DNA from: Bacteroidota bacterium
GTDB lineage: Bacteria > Bacteroidota > Bacteroidia > Bacteroidales > JAGONC01
Assembly (NCBI GenBank): GCA_026391695.1
Contig: JAPLDP010000070.1
Location: 31,973 to 95,972 of the forward strand
Length of the DNA stretch: 64,000 nt
Direction of reading: 5' to 3'
The notes under the pieces were generated by a model that saw only the letters and a list, made by a program, of their open reading frames with translations, did no database searches and had not been told where the DNA came from. A program made the position numbers and the translations under genes. Below, piece after piece: positions 26,564-34,714 of the stretch. How positions within the stretch are numbered: the first letter of the stretch is position 1; the number at the start of each line of letters is the position of its first letter.

Positions 26564-27809
26564 AGAAAATTCCTCCTTTCTGATTGTAAAATGAAGGAAG
26601 TACTTCAGGAACATCCAGCGCACATTGTCTCATGGCAGTCAAGTCCACACGAAGGTAAAATTTTGTTGATTCTGTGTTTTCATGGCCAAGCACCTCAGAG
26701 ATGACAGGAAGCAGTGTTTGCCGTTCTAAAAGACGTCCAGCAAGACTGTGACGAAGGGCATGGGGGCCATGTCGTCTGTTTTTCGTGTTGATACTGGCTT
26801 TGGCAAAAGCGTGTTGTACGAGACTTTCAACTCCGACTGGTGTTATTGGGATAATAGGCGACCGTACAGTAAGGAAAACAAAAGGTTCCTCCGGCTGTTT
26901 TCTGCTATATTTAAGATAATCGATGATTGCATTCCCAATTTCTGGCAACAAAGGAAGTTCAATCTCCTTATCTGTTTTGTATTGGACCAGACGGATAATG
27001 TTCTGCCCCCATAATATATTTTTGAATTTAAGATTGGCTATATCAGAGGCTCGGAGTCCCAACCGTGCGGCAAGCAGGATGATTACATAATCACGTTTAC
27101 CAACAGAACTGCTTCTTTCAATTGATGCTATCAGTTTTTCTACCTCCTCCTTTGTGTAAGTAGATGGTACCTTTGGCTGAGACTTGTAATTGCTCCTCGG
27201 GATCATATACGAAAAATCCGTTTCCAGTATCCGTTGAGCATACAGATACTTGAAAAAATCTCGTAAAACTTGGATAGACGTACGGGCAGCAGTTAAAGTG
27301 CGGGGACTTATCCCTTTGATATATTTTAGAATGTGTAGTAAACATACCGAAGTGATAGCCTCTATGTGGTTATTTTTAAGAAAATTAAAGAACCGGGAAA
27401 GATGGCGTTCGTACGTATAAACTGTTTTATTGTTAAGCCTTTGATCCGTTTTGACAGCAAGGTACTTTGTCATGAGTACTCCTATCGGGCCATCGAGATC
27501 AATCTGCTCCTTCTTGATTTGGACTGCACCTGTCTCTAAAAATTCAATAAGAATATTGACAGTGCTTACTCCTTCTTTCTCTCTTTTAGTTAGTTCGCTG
27601 TAGTCACGGTTGTTAAATTCGTTCAGAAGATAATCCCTACAGACAGACGCATCTAAATCGCTTATGTTTTGAGAGTCCATATAGCTCTTAACTCTTCCCC
27701 AATGGCGGTTATAGTACTTAAACGTCCTGTCTGTACGCGAGAATTTTTTTCTAAGATACTCCACAACCTTAGAAATTTTTTCATCATAAGTTTCTTTTAC
27801 TTTTTCCAT
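26556..27809 (-). CDS. RIT tyrosine recombinase, first gene
   Basis: The longest of the trio, 417 residues, with an extended N-terminal region (about 120 residues ahead of the core-binding domain). Catalytic segments: ARLGLRASDIANL, HGPHALRHSLAGRLL, LGHENTESTKFYLRVD. Its start is 126 bp from the right inverted repeat, so the promoter of the three-gene operon must lie within 27810-27934. Confidence 0.92.
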   Translation of the reverse strand: MEKVKETYDEKISKVVEYLRKKFSRTDRTFKYYNRHWGRVKSYMDSQNISDLDASVCRDYLLNEFNNRDYSELTKREKEGVSTVNILIEFLETGAVQIKKEQIDLDGPIGVLMTKYLAVKTDQRLNNKTVYTYERHLSRFFNFLKNNHIEAITSVCLLHILKYIKGISPRTLTAARTSIQVLRDFFKYLYAQRILETDFSYMIPRSNYKSQPKVPSTYTKEEVEKLIASIERSSSVGKRDYVIILLAARLGLRASDIANLKFKNILWGQNIIRLVQYKTDKEIELPLLPEIGNAIIDYLKYSRKQPEEPFVFLTVRSPIIPITPVGVESLVQHAFAKASINTKNRRHGPHALRHSLAGRLLERQTLLPVISEVLGHENTESTKFYLRVDLTAMRQCALDVPEVLPSFYNQKGGIFYE

Positions 27810-27934
27810 AATTAAATCTGTTTTGACTGACGGCTAAATTGCCGTCATTACCACAATAGACGAAAATATTATGGAAAGTATTCTATAGTAAAGAATATAT
27901 AATTGCTTGATATTAAAATTGCAAAGAGATATTA

Positions 27935-27963
27935 CTTTACATAATCATTTTGTTTGCATAACC
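27935..27963. repeat. right inverted repeat of the RIT element
   Basis: It begins ctttacataatc and ends tttgcataacc; inverse of 24467-24495 with a single difference. Confidence 0.88.
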
Positions 27964-27966
27964 CAG

Positions 27967-27988
27967 GTTATGTAAAGCTTTACATAAC
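27967..27988. repeat. 22 bp perfect palindrome at the RIT right end
   Basis: gttatgtaaag followed by its exact inverse ctttacataac. Joining this end to the left end gives cataac-tttg-gttatg, a symmetric recombinase core site. Confidence 0.8.
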
Positions 27989-28459
27989 TTTGGTAATCAG
28001 GCCTGTATGCTCGGTTATAAGGTTCTATATACCAGTACATCAAAACTCTTTGCTATGTTGAAAATGGCACGGGCTGATGGTTCTTACATTAAAAAAACAG
28101 CCAGAATCGAAAAGATGGATCTGCTTATACTCGATGACTTCGGTATGCAGCCATTGGATAGTCATAACCGGGCTGCACTCATTGAGATCATTGAAGACCG
28201 GCATGGTAAACGTTCAACTATTATTGCAGCACAACTTCCGGTAGCACAATGGCACGATGTAATTGGTGAGAAAACCATTGCTGATGCGGTCTTGGATCGT
28301 ATTGTACACAATGCATATCGCATCGAAATGGTTGGTGAGTCATTAAGAAAGAGACAACCATTATTGAACTAAATCGAATAAAATATCGGTAATGAATAAA
28401 TGTATATTTGTATAACCGTCTAAAATGAGATAAAATCAAAGGAAAATGAGGGAAAAATG

Positions 28460-28532
28460 GGGGTGGTCAATTTGCTCCGGAAAGAAGGTGGTCACTTTCA
28501 ACCGGATTTAGGTGGTCAATATCACCGGATTT
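28460..28532. repeat. right-end transposase-binding repeats of the IS21 element
   Basis: Three copies of ggtggtca(a/c)tttn...ccgg, inverse to the left-end repeats at 22269-22387. Confidence 0.75.
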
Positions 28533-28753
28533 TGCAGATAGTGACTATCACTAATTAGACGAGAAACACTGTCTATGATGCCCAGAATGAGCCTCAGAAG
28601 GGATATAAATTATATTCATAATAATGAACTCTAATTCATATTTTTTGTATTTTTAATAGCAATTAACCATTAACTGAAGAGCTCAGATCCTCATTCCCTT
28701 ATTATCAGGTTTAGCAAGAACTCTTATTTATGAAATTCTAAATATCTAAACCT

Positions 28754-30811
28754 ATGCAAAAACTTACTGTTTTTTTAATTTCATTATTTACATTATATAA
28801 TGCAAATGCACAGGATTGGCAATGGTTAAATCCTTTGCCTACTGGTAATACGTTGTATTCAATATATTTTACAAATCCATTTACAGGTTATGCGGTTGGT
28901 TATTTTGGTACTATACTAAAAACCATAAATGGAGGGACAGACTGGACAATTCAGACTTCTGGGACTCCACAATGGTTAACTTCCGTTTATTTTACAGACG
29001 CAGATACAGGTTATGTGGTTGGTACTTATGGAACTATATTAAAAACCACAAATGGAGGAACAGGTTGGACAATTCAGACTTCAGGGACAATTTTTAATTT
29101 AAATTCTGTTTATTTTGTAGACGCAAATACCGGTTATGCGGTCGGTAATCATGGTACAATAATAAAAACCATAAATGGAGGAGCAGACTGGGCAATCCAG
29201 TCTTCGGGAATTTCAGATTATTTACAATCCATTTTTTTTACAGACGTAAATACAGGTTATATTGTAGGTGGGTATGAGTACGGAAGTGGGAAAATACTAA
29301 AAACCACAAATGGAGGTACAGACTGGACAATTCAGACTTCTGTGAGTTTTGATTTATATTCAGTATATTTTACAGACACAAATACAGGTTATGCAGTTGG
29401 TCGTTATGGTACAATAATAAAGACCTCAAATGGAGGAACAGACTGGTCAGGACAAGTTTCGGGATCTTTAACTGATTTATATTCCGTCTATTTTAAAGAT
29501 ACAAATGTAGGTTATGCAGTCGGGTATAATGGTATAATACTGAAAACCTCAAATGGAGGGATAAACTGGACAATCCAGTCTTCAGGGACTTCACTTGATT
29601 TATATTCCGTTTATTTTACAGACTCAAATACAGGATATGCTGTAGTTTGGGGTGGTACAATACTAAAAACGACAAATGGAGGAAATCTTTGGACAATTCA
29701 GTCTTCAGTGACTACAAATCATTTAGCATCAGTTTATTTTACAAACGCAAATACAGGTTATGCGGTTGGTGAAGCAGGTACCATAATAAAAACCACTGAT
29801 GGAGGAACAAACTGGATAAATCAAACTTCGGGCACTGATAATTCTTTGAGTTCTGTTAATTTTGCAGATGCAATTACAGGTTATGTTGTTGGTGAAAATG
29901 GTACAATACTAAAAACTACAAATGGAGGAGCAGACTGGACACTTCAAACTTTAGGAATTTCAAATGATTTATGTTCGGTATATTTTACAGACACAAATAC
30001 AGGTTATGCGATTGGTCGTTATGGTACAATAATAAAGACTACAAATGGAGGAACAGACTGGACAATTCAGACTTCAGGGACTGATTATGATTTACTTTCT
30101 GTTTATTTTGTTAATGCAAATACAGGTTATATTGTTGGCTGGGATAGTAATATATTAAAAACCACAAATGGAGGAACAGTCTGGACGCCGCATATTTCGG
30201 GGACTGCAAGTATTTTACATTCAGTTTTTTTTACAAGCGTAAATACAGGATATGCTGTTGGTGAAGAGGGTACAATACTAAAAACCATAAATGGAGGAAT
30301 AGACTGGATATTACAAGCATCGGGATCTTCTTGTAATTTATTTTCAGTTTATTTCCCAGATGAAAATACAGGGTATGTTGTCGGTGATGACGGTACTATT
30401 CTAAAAACCACAAATGGTGGAACAAATTGGGCAAAACAAACGACTAACACTTATAACTATTTACTTTCAGTTTTTTTTACAGACGCATATACAGGTTATG
30501 CTGTTGGTTTTATTGGTACAATACTAAAAACCATAAATGGAGGGGGAACGGGATTTAATGAATCTTCGGTTGCTCCTAAGTATTTAAAAACTTATCCCAA
30601 TCCAGCAAAAGATAAAATCATTATTGAGATGTTAGTATCATTAGGGGATAATCACCTTTCTATATTTAATGTTAATGGTCAGGAAGTAATAAAACAAAAG
30701 ATAGTAGAAACCAAAACGCATATTGATATTAGTAACCTGCCTGTAGGGGTCTATTTTGTAAAACTGCAAAATGAGAAAACCGTTGAGGTGGGGAAATTTA
30801 TTAAAGAATAA
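28754..30811 (+). CDS. T9SS-exported protein with 14 YCF48-like repeats
   Basis: A signal peptide (VFLISLFTLYNANAQ) is followed by 14 tandem repeats of about 46 residues with the core SVYFTDxNTGYAVGxxGTILKTTNGGTDWTIQ, the YCF48/photosystem-stability-like beta-propeller blade. The end is a T9SS type A sorting domain (YPNPAKDKIIIEM ... GVYFVKLQNEKTVEVGKFI). It should be secreted and attached to the outer surface. The roughly 138 bp DNA repeats are very alike, so copy number may vary. It is the only intact cargo gene of unit B. No function can be assigned beyond surface display. Confidence 0.88.
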   Translation: MQKLTVFLISLFTLYNANAQDWQWLNPLPTGNTLYSIYFTNPFTGYAVGYFGTILKTINGGTDWTIQTSGTPQWLTSVYFTDADTGYVVGTYGTILKTTNGGTGWTIQTSGTIFNLNSVYFVDANTGYAVGNHGTIIKTINGGADWAIQSSGISDYLQSIFFTDVNTGYIVGGYEYGSGKILKTTNGGTDWTIQTSVSFDLYSVYFTDTNTGYAVGRYGTIIKTSNGGTDWSGQVSGSLTDLYSVYFKDTNVGYAVGYNGIILKTSNGGINWTIQSSGTSLDLYSVYFTDSNTGYAVVWGGTILKTTNGGNLWTIQSSVTTNHLASVYFTNANTGYAVGEAGTIIKTTDGGTNWINQTSGTDNSLSSVNFADAITGYVVGENGTILKTTNGGADWTLQTLGISNDLCSVYFTDTNTGYAIGRYGTIIKTTNGGTDWTIQTSGTDYDLLSVYFVNANTGYIVGWDSNILKTTNGGTVWTPHISGTASILHSVFFTSVNTGYAVGEEGTILKTINGGIDWILQASGSSCNLFSVYFPDENTGYVVGDDGTILKTTNGGTNWAKQTTNTYNYLLSVFFTDAYTGYAVGFIGTILKTINGGGTGFNESSVAPKYLKTYPNPAKDKIIIEMLVSLGDNHLSIFNVNGQEVIKQKIVETKTHIDISNLPVGVYFVKLQNEKTVEVGKFIKE

Positions 30812-30894
30812 ATGACCTCTACTTCGTATCTTTGTTCAAGATTAATTCACTATCACTTGGACTTATTATAAAAAATGTTCATTAGAATGATAAA

Positions 30895-30917
30895 ATTAGT
30901 CCCCTCATTAGTCCCCT
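30895..30917. repeat. attagtcccct direct-repeat pair at the right end of unit B (putative arm site)
   Basis: attagtcccct at 30895-30905 and 30907-30917, start to start 12 bp, 60 bp left of att copy 3. The spacing equals that of the ggtgacg pairs but the sequence differs, hinting at a different integrase. Confidence 0.45.
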
Positions 30918-30976
30918 GTTAAATTATTACTATTTTATTACACTAATATATAATATGTTATGGCATTTTTATTTAG

Positions 30977-30993
30977 CCCTGGTGGGGCTACAA
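30977..30993. repeat. attachment site copy 3
   Basis: Third identical copy of the 17 bp tRNA-Arg end; it marks the right border of the integrated region. Confidence 0.85.
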
Positions 30994-31021
30994 AAAACCT
31001 GAACGAACGTTCAGGTTTTTT
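30992..31021 (+). terminator. terminator after att copy 3
   Basis: acctgaacg-aa-cgttcaggt is a perfect 9 bp stem flanked by A and T runs. It may be the original terminator of tRNA-Arg, now 16.5 kb from the gene. Confidence 0.75.
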
Positions 31022-31290
31022 GATATCAGATTAACGATATATGATTTTTGATTTGTTTGGCCAGAATTGACGATTTTCTACCGGTCACCTCCACATTGAA
31101 ATATTTGTCTCGTGGTGGAGTGGCGCAGGATGGGCTGTCTTTTTCTTTTCGTCATTTTCTTTTAGACAAGCAAAAGAAAATGACAGCCGCCTTTGTACCA
31201 TAAGCCATCCTCCACATAAAGATTGAAATTAAGAATTACATTGAAATTTAGACCCGCACGCTGCAGGGATTTCGCGAAGGACGGGAATGA
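31022..31290. other. non-coding, hairpin-rich segment
   Basis: gtcattttctttt (31151-31163) and aaaagaaaatgac (31172-31184) form a perfect 13 bp stem with an 8 nt loop. Weaker outer complementarity (ggctgtc / gacagcc, gtggag / ctccac) suggests a longer fold over about 31115-31215. No coding frame is credible. Confidence 0.5.
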
Positions 31291-31825
31291 AGCTCCCCGC
31301 CGCAGAGCAGCGGGGTATCTTAAACCAATGCTAACTGTTTACTCTTATGCAGAACTGTATAATCCTTTTCCAGCCCTTGATCACGAACGTATTCCGAAAT
31401 ACTTGTCTCATCTCCAAATTTGCTTACCGTATTGACAAAATATCCATCGGTCCAAAATTCCCCTCCCCAAAGTTTGGTTTTCACTTCCGGGTGCCTTTTG
31501 AATATTTCCTTCGCCGTGATGCTCTTCAACATCGTGATAATTGTCATTGCACTCATTCTGGGTACCGATTGAACCAAAAAATGTACATGATCTTTGTCTG
31601 TGCCTATCTCCAAAAAATGAACCTCATACCTTTTCTCTATCTCCAAGCAAATCTCCTTCAAGGTTTGATCAACTGCTTTGCTGAACACTACTCTTCTATA
31701 TTTGGCAGGACATACAAAATGATACAACAGTACACTTACATTATGCGATTTATGTATGTATTCGCTTTCACTCATACATACAAAGATACTAATTACGCCG
31801 CAAGCGGCGGGGAACTAACCCCTAT
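31291..31825 (-). mobile_element. IS200/IS605-type insertion sequence
   Basis: A single transposase gene is flanked by short palindromes instead of inverted repeats: ccccgc...gcgggg at 31295-31315 beyond the stop codon and cgccgc-aa-gcggcg at 31796-31809, followed by gggg-n6-cccc, upstream of the start. This is the layout of IS200 elements, which move as single strands. Exact ends are not determined. Confidence 0.75.
31320..31775 (-). CDS. tnpA: IS200-type transposase TnpA (Y1, HUH)
   Basis: A 151-residue single-strand transposase. The HUH metal site reads DHVHFLVQ and the catalytic tyrosine lies in DGYFVNTVSKFGD. The N-terminus (SVLLYHFVCPAKYRRVVF) and the tail match the IS200 family and the length is standard, so the gene looks intact. 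Confidence 0.93.
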   Translation of the reverse strand: MSESEYIHKSHNVSVLLYHFVCPAKYRRVVFSKAVDQTLKEICLEIEKRYEVHFLEIGTDKDHVHFLVQSVPRMSAMTIITMLKSITAKEIFKRHPEVKTKLWGGEFWTDGYFVNTVSKFGDETSISEYVRDQGLEKDYTVLHKSKQLALV

Positions 31826-31899
31826 GAGATTAGAATTCGGACAGCTAATCAATTGAAATCTCGTTAAGTGGAATAAGTAACTGAGTATCCTCTATTTTT

Positions 31900-31918
31900 G
31901 GAGACATAAAAGGTGACG
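31900..31918. repeat. degenerate ggtgacg pair outside att copy 3
   Basis: ggtgacg at 31912 with a 5/7 match (ggagaca) 12 bp before it. The surrounding taaaaggtgacgaaat is identical over 16 bp to the left-end arm of unit A at 14578-14593. It may be the relic of a third element. Confidence 0.4.
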
Positions 31919-32143
31919 AAATTGTTCATTTTTCGCTTTAATTAACTTTCAATGAGAAAGAAATGAAATAAAAGATATTTACATTCGTTATATGAATAAT
32001 TCAGGCAAGGCCAGTGAAATGCTATCCATCATCGCCTGCCTATTAACTGATTGTTGTGTTGGCAGTACTTCATGGATAGCGATTAGTACCAATTGATAAA
32101 AAGTATACAACTTCAAATATTTTCTAAACCTAAATTCAAAAAA

Positions 32144-32758
32144 ATGAAAAAAGTATTGTTTATCCTTATCGCGCTTTCGATGTCATTTATTGTAATGGCT
32201 CAGGAAAAACCGAAACAAAAAGAAGTTGGACTTGCATTTAGTAGTTTAAACAACTTTGGATTAACATTTAGGACCGGAACCAATAAATCGCTTTGGCGGT
32301 TTAATACGCTTCTGATTTTGGGTAGTAATAGGACTCAAAATGAGGATAGCTCTGAGCTAATCACTAATAGTATTGGATTTGACACCAGAATCGGTAAAGA
32401 GTATCGGAAAAATATTGCCGAGAATTTAGAATTAAGATATGGAGCAGATTTATCGTTTAGTTTTGATTATTCAAAGTACGATCATAATGATAAGTCTGCT
32501 GATAATGAAGATAGGCTGTCAGAGAGTACCACATATCGACCTGGAATAAATGCTTTATTTGGATTGAATTATGTGATAAATAATAAATTTGTAATAGGAG
32601 CTGAGTTATTGCCGGGTTTTAGCTATTTAATAGGTAAAACCACACAAAAAAATATTTCCAATAATGAGAGTCAAGAAGTTAAAACCGACAATTCTGGATT
32701 TAATTATGGTTTATCAAACACATCAGCGTTATTATCAATAACCTATAGATTTTTCTAA
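32144..32758 (+). CDS. outer membrane beta-barrel protein
   Basis: A 204-residue protein with a signal peptide (LFILIALSMSFIVMAQ) followed by alternating amphipathic strands (VGLAFSSLNNFGLTFRTG, LELRYGADLSFSFDYS, VIGAELLPGFSYLIG) and the final aromatic TYRFF, the usual sign of a beta-barrel inserted by BAM. It resembles the small OmpA/porin-like barrels of Bacteroidota; no specific ligand can be read. The ATG at 32144 is chosen because the signal peptide begins there. Confidence 0.75.
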   Translation: MKKVLFILIALSMSFIVMAQEKPKQKEVGLAFSSLNNFGLTFRTGTNKSLWRFNTLLILGSNRTQNEDSSELITNSIGFDTRIGKEYRKNIAENLELRYGADLSFSFDYSKYDHNDKSADNEDRLSESTTYRPGINALFGLNYVINNKFVIGAELLPGFSYLIGKTTQKNISNNESQEVKTDNSGFNYGLSNTSALLSITYRFF

Positions 32759-32799
32759 AAAGCTGGCTCTAATAAACGCACAAATGCTTGTCGGTGTCA

Positions 32800-32886
32800 G
32801 ATGCCCGCTTGTGCGGGGAGGACGTTAGCCGCGCCGCTTCTCTCTTTTGTCCCGTTCCTGGCATCTTCCCCGCACAAGCGGGCATC
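32800..32886. repeat. long perfect hairpin (20 bp arms)
   Basis: gatgcccgcttgtgcgggga (32800-32819) and its exact inverse (32867-32886) enclose a GC-rich 47 nt loop. It is too long and lacks a T-tract for an ordinary terminator, and resembles a solo palindromic repeat or MITE. Confidence 0.7.
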
Positions 32887-33000
32887 TACTTGTAAACTGT
32901 ATCATTAAATATTAACTTTACACAGTCGCAATACATAAGCCGGCATCTATGCAAGAACTTTTGCGGCAAGTAAAATAACTAATCCATTCATTTTATCAGG

Positions 33001-34389
33001 ATGAAGTCAAGAATTCTCCGTTTTTCAATATTTCTTATACTCACTGCACTTCTTTTAATATCAATCGGTTGCAGTAAAAAAGAAACCGAACCAGTAACAC
33101 CGCCAAGTCCAGTTCCGACAGACTCGTCTCAGTATGAGACCCCTTTCGCAGAAGTACCTGATATTCCCGATATCATTATGTATGAAATCAATGAAAGAGC
33201 ATTCAGTACTTCGGGCGATTTTGCAGGTATCTTGCCACGCCTGGATTCCATTAGGGCTCTGAGTGTGAATGTAATCTGGCTTATGCCGGTTCACCCGATA
33301 GGTGTCATCAAAACAGTTAATTCACCCTATTGTGTAAAAAATTATAAGGAAGTTAATCCCGAATATGGCGATCTGGAAGACCTGCGCACATTAGTACGTG
33401 AGGCCCATAAACGTAAGATGGCAGTAATACTTGATTGGGTGGCTAATCATACTTCCTGGGACAACCCCTGGATTCAAAATAAATCCTGGTACACACAGGA
33501 CGGGGCCGGTAACATCATTATTCCGCCTGGCACAAACTGGCAAGATGTTGCAGACCTCAATTTCGACAATTCCGATATGCGTCTGGAGATGATAAAATGC
33601 ATGAAATATTGGCTCCTGATAGCTAATATTGACGGATACAGATGCGATGCCGCAGATTTTGTACCTTTTTCTTTCTGGAAACAAGCAATAGATTCACTCA
33701 AAAAGGTCCCTAACCGAAAAATCATTATGTTGGCAGAGGGTGCCCGTAGCGATCATTTTGATGCTGGCTTTCAAATGAATTTTGGATGGGATTTTTTCAT
33801 TAAAAACAAAAACGTGTTCAAGAATAATCAGTCAGCAAGTGGTTATTACCAAACGCATCAAAGTGAATACAGCTCAATCCCGACTGGCTCACACAAGCTG
33901 CGCTTTACTTCCAACCACGACGAATGTGCCTGGGATGACACACCCTTGGGCTTATTTGGCGGTAAAAACGCTTCATTGTCGGCTTTTGTCATTTCAGCCT
34001 ATATGGGCGGTGTACCATTGATATATAATGGTCAGGAAGTCGGTTGCCCTGTCAAATTGCCATTCTTCAGTCGCTCACCCATTGATTGGACAACAAATCC
34101 CGACATGTTCAAAGAATACAAGTGGATTATGAGCCTTCATGCTACACATCCTGCACTACAAACCGGCGAATTGGAATACTATCCGGATAGCAATATTGCC
34201 GCTTTCAAACGCAAGGAATCAGATGATGAAGTTGTCGTTATCGTCAATACACGCAATGCAGTAAAAAACTTTAATATTCCGGCAAATATTCAAAATACGA
34301 CCTGGCAGAATGCTTCGAGCGATACGACTGTTTATTTGGGTAGTCAATTGAGTTTAAATGCTTTTGAATATCTTATTTTGATAAAATAA
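33001..34389 (+). CDS. GH13 alpha-amylase-family lipoprotein
   Basis: A lipoprotein signal (ALLLISIGC) and a proline-rich linker precede a catalytic (beta/alpha)8 barrel. The GH13 motifs are in order: VILDWVANHT (I), DGYRCDAADFVP with the nucleophile Asp (II), MLAEGA with the acid/base Glu (III) and FTSNHDE (IV). A beta-sandwich C-domain ends the 462-residue protein. It should cleave alpha-glucans or similar sugars at the cell surface. No SusC/SusD pair lies nearby, so it is not in an obvious polysaccharide locus. Confidence 0.92.
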   Translation: MKSRILRFSIFLILTALLLISIGCSKKETEPVTPPSPVPTDSSQYETPFAEVPDIPDIIMYEINERAFSTSGDFAGILPRLDSIRALSVNVIWLMPVHPIGVIKTVNSPYCVKNYKEVNPEYGDLEDLRTLVREAHKRKMAVILDWVANHTSWDNPWIQNKSWYTQDGAGNIIIPPGTNWQDVADLNFDNSDMRLEMIKCMKYWLLIANIDGYRCDAADFVPFSFWKQAIDSLKKVPNRKIIMLAEGARSDHFDAGFQMNFGWDFFIKNKNVFKNNQSASGYYQTHQSEYSSIPTGSHKLRFTSNHDECAWDDTPLGLFGGKNASLSAFVISAYMGGVPLIYNGQEVGCPVKLPFFSRSPIDWTTNPDMFKEYKWIMSLHATHPALQTGELEYYPDSNIAAFKRKESDDEVVVIVNTRNAVKNFNIPANIQNTTWQNASSDTTVYLGSQLSLNAFEYLILIK

Positions 34390-34714
34390 ACCTCCCCCCC
34401 AGCATATAATCTTGAACTGGCACTTCCCCTATACCCGAAAATTGACTGGTTAACAATGTACGGAGTCCTTTCAGGAAATATTGTTGATATTAATGATAAT
34501 CGGATCTCTTTAGGGGGTGATTAATAAGTTAAAATGTTTTGAATTTCCTCCTTTTCCTTTGTGGTTCAATAACTTAAGATGTAACCACAAAGGCGCACCA
34601 AGGCTTTTTAGTCACCCCCAGTATTTGTTATCCTTAAAAGAAATTTGGACCTGTAAATGAACGTTTCATTCACTATATTTGCCATTTACTTATTAATCTT
34701 TAAAACTGAAAGTT
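34390..34714. other. intergenic region with an inverted repeat and a promoter
   Basis: ctttgtggtt (34557-34566) and aaccacaaag (34583-34592) form a 10 bp stem with a 16 nt loop. A -7 box lies at 34674. Nothing coding is seen. Confidence 0.5.
34674..34681 (+). promoter_or_regulatory. -7 promoter box of the FISUMP gene
   Basis: tatatttg matches TAnnTTTG, 33 bp ahead of the ATG. A tttg at 34644 is a bit too far away (26 bp) for a standard -33 element. Confidence 0.5.

Larger units (their letters stand above)
24467..27991 (-). mobile_element. RIT (recombinase-in-trio) element inserted in istB
   Basis: Three overlapping tyrosine recombinase genes, all on the minus strand, fill a 3525 bp insertion. 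The ends carry long inverted repeats: 24467-24495 and 27935-27963 match at 28 of 29 positions. A second, inner pair (atatctctttgca at 24547-24559, its inverse at 27920-27932) lies nearby. A 22 bp perfect palindrome (27967-27988) forms the outer right end. Gene order, overlaps and the lack of cargo fit the published RIT architecture. Confidence 0.9.
24113..28372 (+). pseudogene. istB: istB, IS21 helper ATPase, split by a RIT element
   Basis: This is the AAA+ helper of the IstA transposase. The first part (24113-24466) carries the Walker A motif ITGSTGIGKSY; the second part (27992-28372) carries Walker B (LLILDDFG) and the arginine-finger region (AVLDRIVHNAYRIEM). Joining 24466 to 27992 restores an uninterrupted 244-residue protein through ALGNQACMLGYKVLY, the usual IstB sequence. 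The host gene was thus intact when the RIT element arrived. Confidence 0.92.
22264..28536. mobile_element. IS21-family insertion sequence, interrupted and decayed
   Basis: The ends read TGgAgAATCCGGT... and, inverted on the right, TGcAaAATCCGGT..., followed by several internal repeats of the type tccgga-n-ttgaccacct. istA carries a one-base insertion and istB is split by a 3.5 kb RIT element. Without the insertion the element would be about 2.75 kb, normal for IS21. No matching target duplication is obvious at the flanks. Confidence 0.85.
22174..30993. mobile_element. unit B: att-flanked element without an integrase of its own
   Basis: The segment lies between att copies 2 and 3. It contains an IS21-family element (with a RIT element inside) and one T9SS-exported repeat protein. 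No gene for tRNA-site integration is present; the three tyrosine recombinases inside belong to the RIT insertion. A 12 bp-spaced pair of attagtcccct repeats near the right end looks like an arm site of a different integrase. It resembles a cis-mobilisable (CIME-like) remnant that an integrase acting in trans could move. Confidence 0.6.
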
